Under the pieces are notes generated by a model that saw only the letters and a list, made by a program, of their open reading frames with translations, ran no database searches and had not been told where the DNA came from. This document shows, piece after piece, positions 63,282 through 64,000 of a DNA stretch of 64,000 nt. The position numbers were made by a program, and so were the translations under genes. Positions within the stretch are counted from its first letter, which is position 1; every line of letters begins with the position of its first letter. This DNA is from an uncultured Clostridium sp. (GTDB lineage Bacteria > Bacillota > Clostridia > Clostridiales > Clostridiaceae): positions 62,001 to 126,000 of the forward strand of contig URKQ01000001.1 in NCBI GenBank assembly GCA_900548455.1, in the 5' to 3' direction.

Positions 63282-64000
63282 TTATATTTTAGTTAAAGTT
63301 TCTAATAATATCTTTGGAATAGTGTTAAACTTACCATAATGCTTTAACTTTTTCTCTTCATCTGAAAGAAGTGTTAAAAGGGAATTTCCAGATACAGTAT
63401 TGTCAATAACCATAAGCAATGCAGAAGCATTTAAGTTACAAAGTTGTGCTGCATTAAAAAAGGCAGAGGTTTCCATTTCAATACAGTTGCAATTTAAATT
63501 AACTATTTTATTTATATTAATATATTCACCAAGGATAGTGTCAATTGAAAATACTTTACCAGACCATATTTTATTTGGAGCATGTACAAATTTATTAGCA
63601 ATCGTGAATAATTGAGAATTCAATTCTTTATCTGCATAATATTTTTCACCAAAACAGTCTTTTAAATCTGGAGTTAAAAATCTACTAAAACCTTCTCCAC
63701 ACACTGAATATTCAGGAATAATTACATCACCTATTTTCATATTTATATCTAATCCACCAACAGATCCAACAAAAATAACTTTTTTGCAGTTTGTAACTGA
63801 TAATCCCAAAATAGTATCGCCAACAAAGGCTGCACTCATGGGAGTTCGAATCAGTGTAAACTTTATAGAATTATATTTGACATTAAATACAGTACCTTTA
63901 GAAACTTCAATAATTTCATCAACATAATCATCAAAAATTGTAATCCAGTTAGGTGCTACAACTACAATTTCATTAATATCATTATAGCTACACCCAAAGG
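63282..64000 (-). CDS. nucleoside phosphorylase (PNP/UDP family), N-terminus beyond window
   Basis: The frame runs open past the right edge, so the true start is outside. The visible part of 239 residues begins FGCSYNDINEIVVVAPNWIT and includes FTLIRTPMSAAFVGDTILGL, VIFVGSVGGLDINMKIGDVI, EYSVCGEGFSRFLTPDLKD and the ribose-binding NCIEMETSAFFNAAQ. The fold is that of purine-nucleoside/uridine phosphorylases; substrate not decided. An in-frame Met at 63839 is internal. Confidence 0.85.
   Translation of the reverse strand, partial: FGCSYNDINEIVVVAPNWITIFDDYVDEIIEVSKGTVFNVKYNSIKFTLIRTPMSAAFVGDTILGLSVTNCKKVIFVGSVGGLDINMKIGDVIIPEYSVCGEGFSRFLTPDLKDCFGEKYYADKELNSQLFTIANKFVHAPNKIWSGKVFSIDTILGEYININKIVNLNCNCIEMETSAFFNAAQLCNLNASALLMVIDNTVSGNSLLTLLSDEEKKLKHYGKFNTIPKILLETLTKI

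Overview
The window is very AT-rich DNA from a low-GC Firmicute, almost certainly a Clostridium (sensu stricto). The signs are strong AGGAGG-type ribosome sites, U-tract terminators, spore photoproduct lyase, HydG, a CWB2 cell-wall protein, a clostridial-type collagenase, and M-box and T-box leaders. At 55-60 kb lie a replication initiator gene, nine copies of an iteron (five spaced exactly 31 bp apart), a DnaA box and a tyrosine recombinase. This suggests the piece belongs to a plasmid, megaplasmid or chromid rather than the main chromosome. The species is not identifiable from what I can see.

Layout. 1-12.5 kb: genes nearly all on the minus strand, mostly single small enzymes (flavodoxin-like oxidoreductase, three GNAT acetyltransferases, VOC protein, HD-domain protein, alpha/beta hydrolase, small HTH protein) plus one two-component/ABC-transporter operon. 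They are separated by intergenic segments that repeat from gap to gap. One type (A) carries a terminator hairpin, the other (B) a promoter; a short AAATTCCAATTT core follows several stop codons. Truncated acetyltransferase ends lie in two gaps. This looks like an array of recombining one-gene cassettes and is the most unusual thing in the window.

13-20.5 kb: lipoprotein; MgtA Mg2+ ATPase behind an M-box riboswitch and a 40-codon leader ORF; AI-2E-type permease; BrnQ branched-chain amino-acid carrier behind a T-box. 20.5-31.8 kb: secreted collagenase, small accessory enzymes (two with the type-B promoter), pseudouridine kinase, and deoxyribose-phosphate aldolase diverging from a LacI regulator. 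32-41 kb: a nucleoside-phosphorylase-like gene overlapping spore photoproduct lyase, an SDR, a chemoreceptor, the RNA ligase RtcB with a small Cys-rich partner, an esterase and an EFR1 flavodoxin-ferredoxin. 41-54 kb: CWB2/transglutaminase surface protein, AlkD-like protein, two CPBP proteases, the TM1266-type regulator plus HydG behind an apparent attenuator, a chromate-transporter pair with a divergent LysR regulator, and a MATE pump. 54-60 kb: replication region and recombinase. 60-64 kb: DUF89 protein, second MATE pump, and a nucleoside phosphorylase cut by the window end.

A MITE-like element with terminal inverted repeats (GGCTCTGTA...) occurs in full at 13.8 kb and 33.8 kb. The second copy has a perfect 9-bp target duplication and supplies the stop codon of spore photoproduct lyase. 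Core-only or end-only copies lie at 25.3, 27.8, 29.5 and 54.2 kb. Several very small ORFs with strong ribosome sites (25, 37, 40 and 55 codons) are also recorded.
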